In this document: piece by piece, positions 52,761-64,000 of the stretch
Layout of the letters: each line of letters starts with the position of its first letter
Position numbering within the stretch: position 1 is the first letter of the stretch
From: Cunninghamella blakesleeana
Taxonomy: Eukaryota; Mucoromycota; Mucoromycetes; Mucorales; Cunninghamellaceae
Length of the DNA: 64,000 bases
Direction of reading: 5' to 3'
NCBI GenBank assembly: GCA_017871115.1
Contig: JAFCIZ010000005.1
Span: 4,333,501-4,397,500, forward strand
Translations under genes and position numbers: made by a program
The notes under the pieces: model-generated
Told to the model about the DNA's origin: nothing
The model's database searches: none
What the model saw: the letters and a program-made list of their open reading frames with translations, nothing else

Positions 52761-53031
52761 ATCGCCTTTGATTGATTTCTTTTTTTTAAAATAAAAGTTT
52801 TTAAATTATTATCCGTATTACGTGTAAAATTTAATTTAATTCATTAAATAAACTGTTTTAAGAACCAAAATTTTGGGATATAAAAAATCAATACTTTAAG
52901 GAATTATATATTTTATATTTTCATTTTAAAAGCAAATCACCATGTACAAAAAAAAACCTTAAGTATGATAAAAGATGGATGAAAAAAAATATATATTAAT
53001 TTGTATTTATTTCAAAAGAATATAAAAGCAT

Positions 53032-54222
53032 TTATTTTTCCTAATATAACCATTAAAAAAATAAAATAAAAAAGATAAGTATCATGCATGTAAAATAATA
53101 ATAATAATAAAATATCATATAAACAATTTAAAAAACACTTACAGGAATTTCAACTTCACCAGCATCAATGGCGAGACAGAGATCTCTGGGATTTTGACCA
53201 TCAACAGTGCAACCAACAGAGTGAGCAGTACCAAGGATTTCCTAGAAAGTGGTAAATAATATTAATAAAAAAACAAAATTTATTAATCATTGATATTCTT
53301 TGCATATATACATATGTCTTCCCTTTGATTTGTATGTATAAATTTCTTTTCTCTCCTTTTTGCTGTATAAATAATCTTTTTATTTTATAAAATAAATCAT
53401 TCCTTTTTTTGTTATATTAATTTGGCTGTTTTCTTTATTTATTACCTTGACAGTTCCGCTAAGTTCACGAGCAAAAGACTTGTAACGCATAGTACGAGCA
53501 ATTTCAATAACATCATCCAAAGAAATATTACCACTGTGCTTAATGTTCTTTTCCTTCTTACGATCTCTTGGAGGTTCCTTTAAGGCTCTGATGACCAAAG
53601 AAGAAGCGGAAGGAACAACGGAAACTTGAGCTTGACGATTTTGGATGGTCAATTGAACAGTAACACGGAGACCTTTCCATTCCTTAGTACCTTTGGCAAT
53701 ATCTTCACCAACTTTCTTAGGAGAAAGACCGAGAGGACCAATCTTAGGGGCTGGATTGATTATATATTTATAAATACATAAAAAAATATTATTATAGATC
53801 CATTAGTTACTCATTTGTGTAATTGATGTTACTTATTATTATTAAAGTTGTCTTTTATATATTTATATATCAATAAATGATTGAATAAAATATATTGTTG
53901 AAAAATATTATCATGCATATATCCAGTTGGTTTTTTTTAATATCTACAACTTTTTTTAAAAAAAATACGTACCGAGAGCACTAGAAGCACCAACTTCACC
54001 ACCTATTCATTTTATAAAAAATAATAATAAAAAATACATCTATTCAGTATAATGGTTGACTATTTTATAAATCTGTATTCCTATTATATCAGGTGTTCAT
54101 TTTTTTACTTTTTTTCCTCATTCTTTTATATCTTTATTGTCCTCTTTTTATTTTATTTTATATTTACCAGTGGCACGAAGGTAAATGATTTTCACCTCAC
54201 TTGGATCGAATTTAGGAGGCAT
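53032..54222 (-). CDS. RPL12: 60S ribosomal protein L12 (uL11)
   Basis: Five coding exons: 54168-54222, 53973-54002, 53446-53750, 53143-53241, 53032-53040; 165 residues, exactly the usual eukaryotic L12 length. Family blocks: [59 protein letters not shown], and [21 protein letters not shown]12 forms the base of the P-stalk with rRNA at the GTPase-associated centre. The last coding exon is only 9 nt (Glu-Lys-stop); without that splice the frame would end in VSVF-stop, which is unlike the family. Upstream, GTAAGA at 54468 and TATAG at 54224 bound a likely 5'-UTR intron of about 245 nt. Confidence 0.95.
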
Positions 54223-54795
54223 ACTATAAAATAGGTAGTAGTCATTTTATAAATTAATTTTTTTTACTGTCGGAACGATATATATAAATCCATCATTTTT
54301 AATTTATTTTATTTTTCTCCAGTATAATTAAAAGATTCAGATGAATATGTTGAATATGTTAAAATAATTTGTTGTGTGAATGGATGGATGGATGGATGGA
54401 TGGATGATAAATAGGCTGGATGGTGTATAAAGAAAAAATTAAAAATAAAAAAAGCTACATGATCTTACCTTGAAAATGTACAAAAAAAATAGGAAGGATT
54501 TATTGGAACTTTAGTTGTTCTTTAAAGATAAAATGTTCAAATTGGTAATTTTGGTTGTCCGCTCCAATCATTTTTCTATATTCAGTCCATATTTGACATT
54601 AAACATTTCAAATATTTTATTATTATATATTAATATGTGTTAAGTGTATAATTAGTTTTTATTTTAAAAAAGATGACTATACTAATAATAAATAATATGT
54701 ATATACAGGTGTAGATTATTATTAATATTCAATTTTTTATTATTTTATTATACTTAATTCTATTATATTTCCTTTTATATTCTATACCTAAATAT
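54223..54795. promoter_or_regulatory. L12 leader intron, promoter and URI 3' flank
   Basis: It holds the probable 5'-UTR intron of L12 (54224-54468), a (TGGA)n tetranucleotide repeat at 54380-54406 within that intron, and AT-rich DNA up to the URI stop codon. Confidence 0.5.
54380..54406. repeat. (TGGA)n tetranucleotide microsatellite
   Basis: Six to seven tandem TGGA copies, the only tetranucleotide array of this length noticed in the window. Confidence 0.85.
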
Positions 54796-57554
54796 TTATT
54801 GTTCCATTGGGTTATGCATCATGGCCATTCGTGCAGCTTTAAATCGCGATACCTTTTTTGGTTTTTCTATTTCTTCATTGTCTTCATCTTTATTCGTTTG
54901 TTCATCTTTTGGTAATGGTAATTCTTCATCGAACACCTATAATTTTTTTAAAAAAATAATAAAAAAATATATAGTTAAATATTACATGAATGATGAATTT
55001 AGTAGGTTATATCAATACATTTGTGTAAATTACCTCAATTTCAGGTTTGGTGTCAAATGAAAGTCCACCCATAGTAGCTAATATATTTTGACGTTGGCGC
55101 TGGTAACTAGATTTTATCTAAAATATTTATATTAATTATACTATTTTCAATAATACTAGTATTATTTGTATACAAACAATAAAATAAAATAAAACAAGTT
55201 ATATATATATATATGCACTTACTTCTCTTAAATCCATATCATCTTCAACCTCATCTAAATCCAAAGATTCTATTTCACGTTCTAAAACATTACCACGCAT
55301 AATGCCAGTATCCATTTTTTTATTTTTTACTTGTGCAGGCTCAATCATGGAAGATGGTTTAAATGGATGAATGGTAGGCAGTTGATCTTCATCCATACCA
55401 TTTGCTGGTCGAAACATATCTATTGGCTCATTTAATCGAGCTGAGTGAGCCAATTCACGTATATCTGCTTCAGATAAAACTGTAATGTCATCAGTAGTGA
55501 GAGTATTATCATCTAAAATAGGATAACCATCTTCATCCGATTTAAAGGTAGGTTGGTTATGCTTTACTAATCTGAAAATATCAGATGGTGATCGAATAGT
55601 TGTCTGAATGAATCCTTCATCATTGATATCATTATTCATTGTTGCTGTTGCTGCCGATTTTAATGGTTTATTATAAATTCCTTCCGATTCCTTTGGTGCA
55701 GATGTAATATCATGTTCTCGTACACTTGTTGTCATTTCCCAACTCACTTTTTTTTTAGTACTTGATTTTTCTTCATCGGCTACTACAGCGTTGTCATCAA
55801 ATGTAATTATATCTCTACTTGGGACATGAATAGGTGTGCCTTTTCTAGATTTTGTTTTATTGTTAGCTGTTGATACAGTATTCGATTCGTGCCCCTTTTG
55901 TCGTTGTTGTTCTTGATATTGTTTAAATTTGGATACTTTTTTTTTAGCGGGTGGTGGTGATGGTGACGATGGTGTTACATTATCAGACACCTCTCTTATT
56001 ATTGATTTCATTTCATTGTTATTAATATTATTATTTTCTATTTTTTCCTTTTTTGTGGATACCACTTCGGGTATTGAATTTGATAAAGTTGTAGATGACG
56101 ATGGTAATGATTGTTCTGTTACTTTCTTTTTACGTTCAGTTGGTATAATTGGTTTAAATTTTCTTGTTTTATTATTGCTAGTTTTTATATCTTCATTTAA
56201 TGATGGTATTTCATCTCGTTTATCGTTTTTCATTTGCTCAAGTCTAGCCTGTTTAAATTTAGATACCTTTTTATTTGATTGTTCTACAGCTACTGATGAT
56301 ATTGTTGTTTTTGATGTTTTATTTTTAACAGGAATTTCTATGACTTCATTTATTACATTTTTTTCATCCACATTTTGGATCACATCATGGTTGCTGTCGA
56401 TTTTTTTTTCAAGATGGGTTGTGTTATCATCTTCGTTTTGATTTTCAAGATAGGAGGAAAAATCTTCTTTATCTACAACGCCTTGCGTAGCATATTCTTC
56501 ATCATCATCAAAATGATCAAACATATTATCAGCAATTTCTGTATCATATAATTCATCATCAATATCTTGATCCTCTAAAAATTGGCTATGACCTTCCTCT
56601 TCATCCTCTTCACTTTCCAAATTACATAATGAGAGTTGTTGTTCAATCAATTGTTGTTGTTTTTGAAGTTCTTCCTCCTCTTCTTCTTTTTCCAGTTCAT
56701 TCAATAAATTCATTAATTCATCATTATCGTTTTTATTACTATTATCACCACTGCTGCTGGTGTCCACTTTTTTTTTATTAATATCATATTGAACGAATGA
56801 ATTTGATGGTAATGCAGATGATTTGCCTTTATCTATTTTTTTAATCGACTCATTAGATGAGGGTGATGATAAATTTTCTGGTAATTCTTCACGTATTTCC
56901 ATGATAGGTAAACCTTCTTCATTAAATCCTTCAGAAGATGGGAATACATTAGAATCTGCAGTTTCTGATTTCATTTTAATGGCATTCCATTGAGCTTCTA
57001 CTAGTCTTAAGTTCTCTTCAATCCCTATTACAAATATTAATTATAAGGAGATATATAAAGAATAGAAATATGTACATTAATCACCATTGTTAATATTTAT
57101 ACCTGCTTATTTATCATTATTATTATTACCTTGTTTTCTATTTTCAATAATACTTAGAGCTTGTTTTGTAGAACGTTCAACATAATATTGATCACCCAAG
57201 TAAACCATTATCTCATTTGTATGTATAAATTTCCCGGGCATAAAAGCTAATTTACCAAAAGGAATCTGAATAGAAATGAAAATAAAATATATATTAATAA
57301 TAACAACAGCTTAATTATATATATAATATGTAGATAACTATTCCCTTCATTAGATTTTATTATACATATAATCATACCATGGCTGGTCTAACAGTTTCAT
57401 CGGCAAAGGTTTCTAATTGCTTTGATAAACCATTATATTCTTCTATATAACCTTGCCATCGTTCCAATTCAATTTTTAGTTGGTCTTTACTTTGTTCAAT
57501 ATGACTAGACCATTTAGATAATTGTTCAGATAAATCAGTTATAGAACTAGTCAT
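54796..57554 (-). CDS. URI/Bud27 prefoldin-like protein
   Basis: Five exons: 57378-57554, 57130-57265, 55223-57024, 55034-55117, 54796-54936; 779 residues. The N-terminal ~150 residues form an alpha-type prefoldin domain: long helix (LSEQLSKWSSHIEQSKDQLK), the beta-hairpin block IPFGKLAFMPGKFIHTNEIM and VYLGDQYYVERSTKQALSII, then the second helix. The central ~580 residues are disordered and acidic. Three copies of a VS(K/R)FK motif occur (KKVSKFKQARLEQM, KKKVSKFKQYQEQQ, KKVSRFKAARMAMM); animal URI ends in a similar sequence. URI/Bud27 is a cytoplasmic co-chaperone in RNA polymerase assembly via Rpb5 and also affects translation start and TOR-dependent transcription. Divergent from the MADS-box gene, 322 bp apart. 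Confidence 0.88.
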
Positions 57555-57876
57555 ATAAAAAATGAAAGAGAGAAAGAAAGTAAAAAAAAAAAAAGTTAAA
57601 GAGCGTGAAGAACAAAAGAAAGCTTAATTTTTTTATGCCCCAATTTCTTTTTTGATCAAGTGAGCAAGAGTGAGAGAAAAACGAAAAATAAGCCACTAAA
57701 AAAAATATCTGAGATTTAAATTACTCAGCACATTTTTGGTCATTTCCATTTTCTATTTTTTTTTCTCCTATTCCTCTTTCTTTTTCCTTTTTCTTTCTTT
57801 TTTTTTAAACTGTTTCCTTTTTTATTATAACTTTTACGTTTACTACTTTTTGACAAGCTACTACTATAATTGAATT
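57555..57876. promoter_or_regulatory. Short divergent promoter, URI and MADS-box genes
   Basis: 322 bp between the two ATGs. Purine-rich on the URI side (57560-57620) and strongly T/C-rich on the MADS side (57750-57810), the usual leader composition here. Likely a shared bidirectional promoter. Confidence 0.5.
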
Positions 57877-59338
57877 ATGCCTCCCATGATGTAAGTTAGC
57901 TTAATAAAATAGTATTATTATTATTTATTATATGTCCCTTTTATTATTACTATATTTATTTATTTTTTTTACTTTTTTTTTTGTTTTTGTTTATAAATCG
58001 AATTTTGTTATTTTTTATTATGATTATTAAAATAACCCTTTATTGTTTTATTATTATTATTGTTACTTTATTAATCTATTTAGTGTGAAAAACGAAAAGG
58101 ATATTATTGATCATGATTCAGATGATGACTCTACCGAAACCCCTCGTAAACGTAACAGTGGTCGTCGTAAAATCAAGATTGAGTACATTGAAGATAAGAA
58201 TCGACGCCACATCACTTTCTCAAAACGTAAGGCCGGTATTATGAAAAAGGTAATAAAATACAAATAGTAACTTGGCAAAATATAGAAATTAAACAGAAAA
58301 ATACTTCACGCGACAGTTATTTAACTCTTTTTGGGAATAGAAAAGAATACAAATATACATATAAAAGTTTTGTTTTATTAATATTTGATTTATTTTTATT
58401 ATTTTTCATATATTATTTATTTATTATTATTATTTTTAGGCTTATGAACTTTCAACTTTAACTGGTACTCAGGTATTATTATTGGTTGTAAGTGAAACTG
58501 GGTTAGTTTATACTTTTACTACTGTCAAGTTACAACCTATTGTTACAAAACCTGAAGGAAAAAGTTTAATTCAAGCATGTCTTAACGCGCCAGATCCTGG
58601 TATGGAAGGTGGGGGTGTTGTAAGTAAAAGTTCCATATTTGGTCGAAGGTTTTTAAAGAGGGGGATTAAAAAAATATTGAAAAAAGGAAAAGACAACAAA
58701 AAATCATATAGTATCCATCTATTTTTTTTATTAAATCGCCGCTTACGATTATGAGACAAGTGACCAAAAGTAGATTGACTCATTATTTATTTATATATTT
58801 TTATTTATATTAAAAAAATTCTCACATATATAGGAAGAAAATGATACTGCTAGTGTTGGATCTCATAAAACTGCCACCACATCATCTACTGCTGCTCAAA
58901 ATGCTAATAATGAAAACCGTAATTCACAGGTAAGTCTTTTTTTTTAAAAAATAAAATAAAATAAAATAAAGATAAGGATAAAATCGGTTTAAACTTCACT
59001 CTTATATTTTGTTTTATAAATATACTCATTTGTTATCAATATTATTTTTAATATTTTAGGTATCACCTAAACCTGAAGCTACCTCTCCTTCAGTAGTAAG
59101 ACAACAAGTCCCTCCTCCTGGTTATCCTCAACAACCTTACCCTACAACAAATCAACAAATTCCAGCAATGCCTCATCATCCTCATTATCAACAACAACAA
59201 CAACAACCACAACAGCAACAAGGTTACCCTCCATATGGTGTTCATCCTCAACAACAACAACAACAGCAACAACCATACCCTACCCATCAACAATATAATC
59301 AAATGCCTTATTATTCTAATCAAACCCGAAAGAATTAA
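57877..59338 (+). CDS. MADS-box transcription factor, SRF/Mcm1 type
   Basis: Five exons: 57877-57890 (14 nt), 58084-58249, 58440-58619, 58834-58929, 59060-59338; 244 residues. The MADS domain (about residues 31-90) reads GRRKIKIEYIEDKNRRHITF, SKRKAGIMKKAYELSTLTGT, then QVLLLVVSETGLVYTFTT and the SAM-like extension KLQPIV. The acidic stretch just before it (DHDSDDDSTETPRKR) and the 'IEYIEDK..RHITFSKRKAG' form are typical of Mcm1/SRF rather than MEF2. The C-terminus is Gln/Pro/Tyr-rich with polyQ runs and is probably an activation region. Mcm1 homologues act with partners at cell-cycle, mating and metabolic promoters. A short frame extending past exon 3 (to 58754) is intron read-through. Confidence 0.93.
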
Positions 59339-61611
59339 AAATCATTACTGGATTATACTTATTTAAAAATAAAAAAAATCTCTAAAAAAAATAAATGATC
59401 CCCCCGAAAATCGAAGAATAATAAAAAAAAAAATAACAATACTCTTAATTATATATAATTATTTTATGTTTTGCTGATCACCTTTTTTATTTTTTTTTGT
59501 TTTTATATATAAATACATATATATTATGATAAGAAATATGATTATCGTTGGCTTTTTTTTCTTACTTTTTCTTTATCGTTTTGTTATTATTATTACTATT
59601 ATTAATAATATTATTAATTCTATTAATATTAATATTCATTCACTCATTATATTCTTTATGATTATTTAAAAAATAAAAATAGCTGATATTCATATGATAC
59701 ATACGAAAATAATTTTAAAATGATTACAAAATGACGATCAATCAGTTCCATATTTTTTTTTTTCTTTTGGACAAATTTTGATAAATTCTCCAAAAATAGA
59801 CAACGCTTCCCCTTAGTTACTAATTGGATGACTATTTATATTCTTAATCAACCCAACCCAACGAAAATCTTTCAAATGTGAAGGGCAATTAAATTAAATG
59901 AAAAGGAATAAATAATACACAATCATTAATTTATTCATTTATTAAAAGAAAAAAAATAATAATCATATTTAAGTCAATTACTATGAATTTATGTTTTCAT
60001 ATATTATAGATTGACAAAATAATGCTTTTAAAAAAACAATGTAAAATAAACCTCGAGCTTAAACCAGCCGACCTTTATTACCTTTTTTGTAAGAATAGAA
60101 AGATGAAACTTTGTATGTATCTTCAGCATCGAATGTATATGTATAGTAATTAAGTTTAAAAATAAAGCATATGGTATGGGTGATACATAATAAACTAGCT
60201 TTTTAATAACGAGTTTATGTTTTTATTATTTATTTTTAATCTTTTAAAAAAAACATTTCAGTTGGTGGCTTTTATTTTCATCGCTAGTGGAATTATTTTA
60301 TTTTACTTGAAATTCTTTAAATGAATAAACCATTTCACCCGAGAAAAATAAAAATTAAAAAGTGCATATCGTCTTTACTGATTAATAAACACAATATTCA
60401 TTTAATTCAAAAGTTTTATATAGAGAAATAAGTAAATGAAATTATTCAAACATATATATTTTTTATATAATTATATATTGTTAATGCACTTTTTCTCGAT
60501 GTTACCTTTTATATGTATAATTCTATTACTGAATTTACGTATCTGAAATGCTTTTTATTAAATATATTATAAGACATTTATAGTTATCATTATGAAATAA
60601 AACATTGTAACTCCCGTTTTTACCATTCTTGCCCTTATTAATACCTTTCTCTTATTCAAATTCTTTTAGATGAAGTTTAATTTATTTTCATATCCTACTG
60701 ATATTATTTTGATTTCATTATCTTGTTTATTGGACTGAAACTATCAATAACTACTATTTTGAAATCTTTCATACATATAAAAAAGTGACTACAAAAAAAA
60801 AAAAAAAAAAAACGAAAGAACTATCAATAATAAATACTATAAGCTAAATACTTATTTATCTACACACTTAATAGACCAATTATCTTTACATTTTAATAAA
60901 TAAATAATATAACTATTCTCTAAATGTTGACTGATTTCCAAAAGACAACCATAAACATTTGGTAATATAATTTATTATTTAATTCCAATATGAATTTTAA
61001 AATTAGCCCATAAATATTTAAGCTTATGATCTATTAAAATACCAAAATAATTGGTTAATTATAGATGGTGATATATGAATATTTAGTTTTAAGAACTAGC
61101 GTATATACTCAATCCTACTACTATTTTTTATCTTTTATTTTATTTTAAACACACATATAAAACGTAAACTATTCATGTAAATATAAATATATATATATAT
61201 ATATATGAGTGGGTTTAAATTATATATAAATTCATTGGTTTTTTTGATGTTTCAATTTGGGGAAAGAATTTTTACAATGACAGCGACAATGGCAGAATTA
61301 ATATTTATAGTATATAAATGGAGTATTTTTTTTACATACATATTTATATTTATTTCATGTATAACTACATAAGAAATGAATTAGTTTAATATTTTTATTT
61401 TATTAAATGACTTTTTAAATATAAATGAATAAGGATGGTATCAATATATACAATATATACTGGACCTTTTTTTTTTTTAATGAATACAAATCAAATGATG
61501 ATGGATTTTGATTTAAATATTTCTATAAATTATATATATATATATTTACAAAAGACCAGTAAAGACAGATTTTTTTTTTAAAAAAAGAGAGTGGTAATAA
61601 TAACTAAGTAT
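59339..61611. other. 2.3-kb convergent gene-poor region
   Basis: Between the 3' ends of the MADS-box (+) and tryptophan synthase (-) genes. AT-rich with short (TA)n and (ATT)n tracts. No ORF, tRNA or repeat family recognised. Confidence 0.4.
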
Positions 61612-64000
61612 TTACAAAGTCTTTTCAAAACGTAAATCCCATCCAATTTTAGGACCAATAGTAGGTAATACTTCAGCAACTGTATGCATATCTTTATCCC
61701 CGCGACCAGATAAACAAATCACAATATCTTTATCCTTAGGCATTTCACTAGCTAATTTATGAGCATGATAGATGGCATGAGATGATTCTAAAGCAGGAAT
61801 AATACCTTCTAATTGAGTTAATTTTCTAAAACCAATAAGAGCTTGAGCATCATCAGCAACGTGATATTCAGCACGGCCGGAATCTTTCATGAAAGCATGT
61901 TCAGGACCTACACCAGGATAATCCAATCCAGCAGAAACGGAATGTGTTTCAATGATTTGACCTTTTTCATCTTGTAATAAATAAGTTCTTGTACCATGTA
62001 ATACACCAGGTGATCCTTTAGTTAATGTAGCTGAATGGAATTCTGTGTCTACGCCATTACCACCAGCTTCTACACCAACAATACGTACAGTAGGATCATT
62101 GACAAATGGATAAAACATACCAATAGAATTGGATCCACCTCCTACACAAGCAACTACAGCATCAGGTAATTTGCCAGCTTTTTCTTGTAATTGGCGCTTA
62201 GTTTCTTGACCAATCACTGACTGGAATTCTCTAACAATCATAGGGAAAGGATGAGGTCCAATAGCAGAGCCAACTAAATAATGAGTAGTAGAGACATTGG
62301 TAACCCAATCACGCATAGCTTCATTAATAGCATCTTTAAGGGTACGTGAACCAGCACAAACAGGGACTACAGTGGCGCCAAGCATACGCATACGGAATAC
62401 ATTTAAGGCTTGACGACGACAATCTTCTTCACCCATATAAACAATGCATTCTAATCCAAACTTAGCACATACTGTGGCTGTAGCAACACCATGTTGACCA
62501 GCGCCTGTTTCTGCGATAATACGCTTTTTACCTAATCGTTTGGCTAATAAAATTTGACCGACAGCATTGTTGATTTTATGAGAGCCAGTGTGATTTAAGT
62601 CTTCACGCTTTAACCAAATACGAGCACCACCAGCATCTTCTGTTAAACGATTGGCAAATTGAAGTTGAGAAGGACGAGAGATATAATCATAATAAGATTC
62701 AAATTCTTTTCTAAATTCAGGATCATTCTTGCAATCAATAAAGACTCTTTCCAATTGTGACAAACAGTCCACTAAAGCTTCAGGAACATAAGCACCACCG
62801 AAGTCACCAAATCTAGTTTCTAAATCATAAAAGTTTCTTACAATAGGATCGGCTTTTTGTTCTTGTTGTTCCACTACAACACCTTGGCTAACAGCATCTG
62901 TTAATTCAGGAGCAGCAACGGATCCAGTAGTAGTTGAAACAGTAGGTACTTGACGACCAGTGACTTCAGAGGCATATTGCTCTACCACTTGAGCAACATT
63001 AGTATTTCCAGAAGATAAAGATTCACGAATTAAATTGATGATACGTGATCCGATCACAACACCTTCAGCATGAGCACCAACTTGGAGAAAGTGTTCACGA
63101 GTAGAAACACCGAATCCAACTGCTAAATTAACATCAGTATATTTTTTAATACGAGCAATCATATTTGGTAATTCTTCATTAACAGTCTTTTGTTCACCAG
63201 TAACACCCATACGAGAAACTACGTAAATGAAAGAGTCAGCTACTTGAGCAAGTAAGGCCATACGTTTTTCAGTTGTAGTAGGAGCAATTAAAGGTACAAA
63301 GGATAATCCATATTGAATACATTTACTACGGAAGCTGTGGGATTCTTCAGGAGGGAGATCAACTAAAATATAACCGTGAACACCAGCTTCTTTACAATCA
63401 CGTACAAGTTTTTCTTCTCCATAAGCCAATACAGGATTATAATAACCCATGAAGACGATTGGAACTGTTAATCCTTTTTTACGAGCATCACGTACCATTT
63501 GAAGGCACATAGTAATATCTGTTCCATGCTTTAATGATTCCTATTAAATAAAAATAATAAAAATAAAAATAAAAATGATAGATATATGTCAGTTTTCTGT
63601 GTAACTTTCTTCATGACTCACTTCAACCCTTATTTATCTTTTATTGGTTTAACCTTAACAGATACAAAGCACTGATACCTTTTTATTATTATTATTATTA
63701 TATATGTATACAATAATAAATATAATAATAGGATAGTATAATTATATCAACTTACAGTATTAGCATATTGAATGACTGGACCATCAGCTAAGGGATCGGT
63801 GAAAGGGATACCTATTTTATAATTACAAAAAAGTAATAAAATAAAAAAAATTGGTTAGTTTTTATTTTTACGCGTTTACTTTGATAGTTTTAGTCTTAAT
63901 ATTATATTATCACCATTTTTTTTTTTTTTTTACCTAATTCAATAACATCGGCACCACCTTTTTGTAAACTTAATAAGATATCAACAGTATGGTTAGGGGT
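61612..64000 (-). CDS. TRP5: Tryptophan synthase, alpha-beta fusion (partial, N-terminus beyond the window)
   Basis: Visible exons: 63934-64000 (runs off the edge), 63756-63811, 61612-63540; about 683 residues. The enzyme converts indole-3-glycerol phosphate and serine to tryptophan. Alpha part: [20 protein letters not shown], containing the catalytic Glu and Asp, and later [10 protein letters not shown] and [10 protein letters not shown]. Beta part: [13 protein letters not shown], the PLP lysine in [33 protein letters not shown], the phosphate-binding glycine loop [17 protein letters not shown], and LSGRGDKD near the end. Alpha followed by beta in one chain is the fungal arrangement; bacteria use separate subunits. 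Residues before about position 25 of the alpha domain are missing because the window ends. The 1.9-kb last coding exon is unusually long for this region. Confidence 0.96.

Noticed and set aside
55929..56441. 170-codon plus-strand frame
   Set aside because: Antisense to the disordered part of URI, which is supported by splicing and family motifs; composition is hydrophobic only because the sense strand is Asp/Lys/Asn-rich.

Overview
The window is nuclear DNA from a very AT-rich, intron-dense fungus. Genes carry many short GT..AG introns (mostly about 60-170 nt), long Asn/Gln/Ser-rich tracts and abundant (TA)n, (AAT)n and homopolymer runs, and the standard code fits every model. The gene set is fungal: group III hybrid histidine kinase, fused tryptophan synthase, Cdc11/Nud1-like scaffold, CBP4-like assembly factor, UPF0658-like membrane protein and Erf2-type DHHC enzyme. 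The decayed Tc1/mariner element resembles those common in Mucoromycota, so an early-diverging, mucoromycote-like fungus is my best guess; the species is not identifiable from this. Exon models below were built by hand from splice signals and reading-frame continuity, and every complete model keeps an open frame from start to stop.

Layout: 356-1409 (+) possible Mediator subunit; 1671-3952 (-) PLP aminotransferase; 4407-5992 degenerate Tc1/mariner element with long inverted repeats; 6240-6883 (-) small mitochondrial membrane protein; 7926-9823 (+) CCDC47-like ER protein; 10095-10447 (-) CBP4-like factor; 11157-13085 (-) UPF0658-like multipass protein; 13651-14892 (-) homeodomain protein; 16653-26012 (+) giant poly-HAMP hybrid histidine kinase; 26586-28170 (+) BCL7-like protein; 28415-28810 (+) small membrane protein; 29482-32839 (+) LRR protein of the Cdc11/Nud1 type; 33091-35890 (+) aspartyl aminopeptidase; 36390-39292 (+) RFX factor; 39839-42070 (+) Erf2-like palmitoyltransferase; 43154-45628 (-) succinyl-CoA ligase beta; 46852-47831 (+) CCDC137-like nucleolar protein; 50939-52760 (+) quinone oxidoreductase; 53032-54222 (-) ribosomal protein L12; 54796-57554 (-) URI/Bud27; 57877-59338 (+) MADS-box factor; 61612-64000 (-) tryptophan synthase, cut by the window edge.

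These are ordinary, independently transcribed housekeeping and regulatory genes, not an operon or cluster. Several pairs are divergent and may share promoters (homeobox/histidine kinase, URI/MADS, mitochondrial protein/CCDC47). The standout is the histidine kinase: about 2809 residues with 21 tandem units of about 92 residues (HAMP plus linker), against roughly five or six in well-known group III kinases. Sixteen of the units sit in one intronless 4.4-kb exon with an unbroken 276-bp period.
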